Shown here in pieces: positions 32,888 to 33,746 of a stretch of DNA of 33,746 bases; position 1 is the stretch's first letter; every line of letters begins with the position of its first letter. Both the position numbers and the translations under genes were made by a program. The DNA comes from Candidatus Rifleibacteriota bacterium. Lineage in GTDB: Bacteria; Riflebacteria; Ozemobacteria; Ozemobacterales; Ozemobacteraceae. The notes under the pieces are model-generated. The model was not told the origin of the DNA. It did not search any database and saw only the letters and a program-made list of their open reading frames with translations. The stretch spans positions 1-33,746 of the forward strand of contig JAKQKW010000230.1 of assembly GCA_029560455.1 (NCBI GenBank), written 5' to 3'.

Positions 32888-32929
32888 CAAGTTAAGTTTT
32901 GCAATTACATACCTGCGCGACTTAACTTG
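32888..32929. repeat. Inverted repeat between the TfoX-like gene and the CRISPR array
   Basis: CAAGTTAAG (32888-32896) and CTTAACTTG (32921-32929) are perfect 9-bp inverted arms separated by 24 nt, ending 24 bp before the first (degenerate) CRISPR repeat. The function is unknown. The rest of the 125-bp gap holds nothing recognisable. Confidence 0.6.
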
Positions 32930-32953
32930 GCGGTTGGCAGGCCTTTCTTTAAA

Positions 32954-33746
32954 GTTTCAATCCACGCGCCCGTGCTAGGCGCGACGAACTCTCTTTTCCC
33001 CCGCCCCCCATATCTCGTTTTAATCCACGCGCCCGCGCGGGGCGCGACTTGCAGCGTTGCTTCGTCATCAGGCTTTTTGCGTTTCAATCCACGCGCCCGC
33101 GCGGGGCGCGACGTAATGACAACAACCTTTTCAGGAAATGCCATGTTTCAATCCACGCGCCCGCGCGGGGCGCGACGCTATATGTGCAATAAACCGCTGA
33201 GCCAATGGGTTTCAATCCACGCGCCCGCGCGGGGCGCGACTCTGTCCTTGTGGTAATGTGCAACACAAGTCGGTTTCAATCCACGCGCCCGCGCGGGGCG
33301 CGACTTAACGCATAAATCATACTTTTTCTGCAACTCGTTTCAATCCACGCGCCCGCGCGGGGCGCGACATAAACCGGCGGGCTTCTTGAATTGCTTTATT
33401 GTTTCAATCCACGCGCCCGCGCGGGGCGCGACCCGTGTATTGCTTGTCAATAAGCACGGTTTCAGTTTCAATCCACGCGCCCGCGCGGGGCGCGACAGGT
33501 CGAAAGCTGCCTGCCAATAACGATTTTTGTTTCAATCCACGCGCCCGCGCGGGGCGCGACGCGCTTCAATACCGATTTTGCCGCCGATATTGGTTTCAAT
33601 CCACGCGCCCGCGCGGGGCGCGACGAAAGCTGATTTTATGAATATAACCCCAACAAGTTTCAATCCACGCGCCCGCGCGGGGCGCGACATTGTTACGGCG
33701 TTCAAGAGTTCGCTTCTGTCGTTTCAATCCACGCGCCCGCGCGGGG
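32954..33746 (-). CRISPR. CRISPR array, 32-bp type I-C-like repeats, continuing beyond the window
   Basis: Repeats (plus strand begin GTTTCAATCC, end GGGCGCGAC) start at 32954, 33017, 33081 and then every 64 bp to 33721. That is 12 complete copies and one cut at the window edge. Copy 1 has three substitutions and copy 2 has one; the other complete copies are identical. Spacer 1 is 31 bp and the eleven others are all exactly 32 bp. Read on the minus strand the repeat ends GGATTGAAAC and contains a 7-bp stem (CGCGCCC/GGGCGCG), which is the type I-C-like orientation, so the array is assigned to the minus strand. Degenerate copies at the left end mark the trailer; the leader and cas genes are expected to the right. 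No cas gene is in the window. Spacer targets cannot be identified by eye. Confidence 0.97.

Noticed and set aside
32927..33641. Open frames of 60-109 codons across the CRISPR array on both strands
   Set aside because: They come from translating the GC-rich repeats (RARGATxxx-type peptides recurring every 64 bp), not from genes.
1..33746. A single defence island joining the FtsH/MoxR operon and the CRISPR array
   Set aside because: They are separated by about 23 kb of transport, redox, sensory and surface genes, so co-location gives little support for a shared island.

Overview
The window looks like a chromosomal segment of a Gram-negative-type (diderm), probably anaerobic or facultative bacterium of moderate GC content. 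The evidence is a TatC translocase, polyferredoxins, many exported proteins with Sec signals, OmpH/Skp-like periplasmic proteins, pseudopilins and a CRISPR array. Taxonomy cannot be fixed from the sequence. The abundance of pseudopilins and unfamiliar exported proteins would suit a deep-branching or candidate phylum, but that is a guess. There are no rRNA or tRNA genes, insertion sequences or phage genes.

Region 1 (1-10232, all minus strand) is one tightly packed operon, read right to left: tatC, an FtsH-like AAA+/zinc protease, a 1016-aa protein of unknown function, a MoxR-type AAA+ ATPase, a vWA-type partner, a small radical-SAM activase-like protein, a 99-aa protein, a 310-aa protein and a further gene that leaves the window. 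Overlapping start/stop codons and 11-21 bp gaps indicate co-expression. The FtsH + MoxR + vWA + radical-SAM + accessory-protein composition matches, as far as I recall, a computationally predicted class of NTPase-centred conflict or quality-control systems (Pfam 'FtsH ternary system' accessory domains). To my knowledge its biochemistry is unknown, and this is the strongest candidate for an undescribed system here. Notable details are a soluble FtsH with a degenerate extra AAA-like domain, a vWA partner without a recognisable MIDAS motif, and an 11-A tract in the 1016-aa gene where a slip in either direction would truncate the protein at once.

Region 2 (10233-19635) carries separate short units. 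A divergent spacer of about 310 bp leads to a DUF362 protein with a twin-arginine signal, a NapH/NapG-like polyferredoxin fusion and a CigR-like periplasmic protein, closed by a terminator. Then come an NSS-family sodium symporter with its own terminator, an exported YiiX-type permuted papain-like protein with a good promoter, a convergent hybrid sensor kinase with a periplasmic solute-binding domain, and a very lysine-rich exported protein.

Region 3 (19756-32421, plus strand) is a run of exported or surface proteins with overlapping or closely spaced genes: a TPR protein, an unknown, two paralogous OmpH-like proteins, a 1473-aa cysteine-containing beta-rich protein, three minor-pseudopilin-like proteins (I/V-like, K/X-like, J/W-like), an unknown, an exported ankyrin protein and an exported rhodanese-like protein lacking the catalytic cysteine. 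The layout resembles a minor-pilin plus PilY1 module, with the giant protein as possible pilus-tip or secreted subunit.

Region 4 (32502-33746) has a TfoX N-terminal-domain protein and then a CRISPR array with 32-bp repeats of the type I-C-like family. The array has 12 complete repeats plus one cut by the window edge, and an almost invariant 64-bp period. The degenerate repeats lie at the left end, so the leader and any cas genes should lie to the right of the window.
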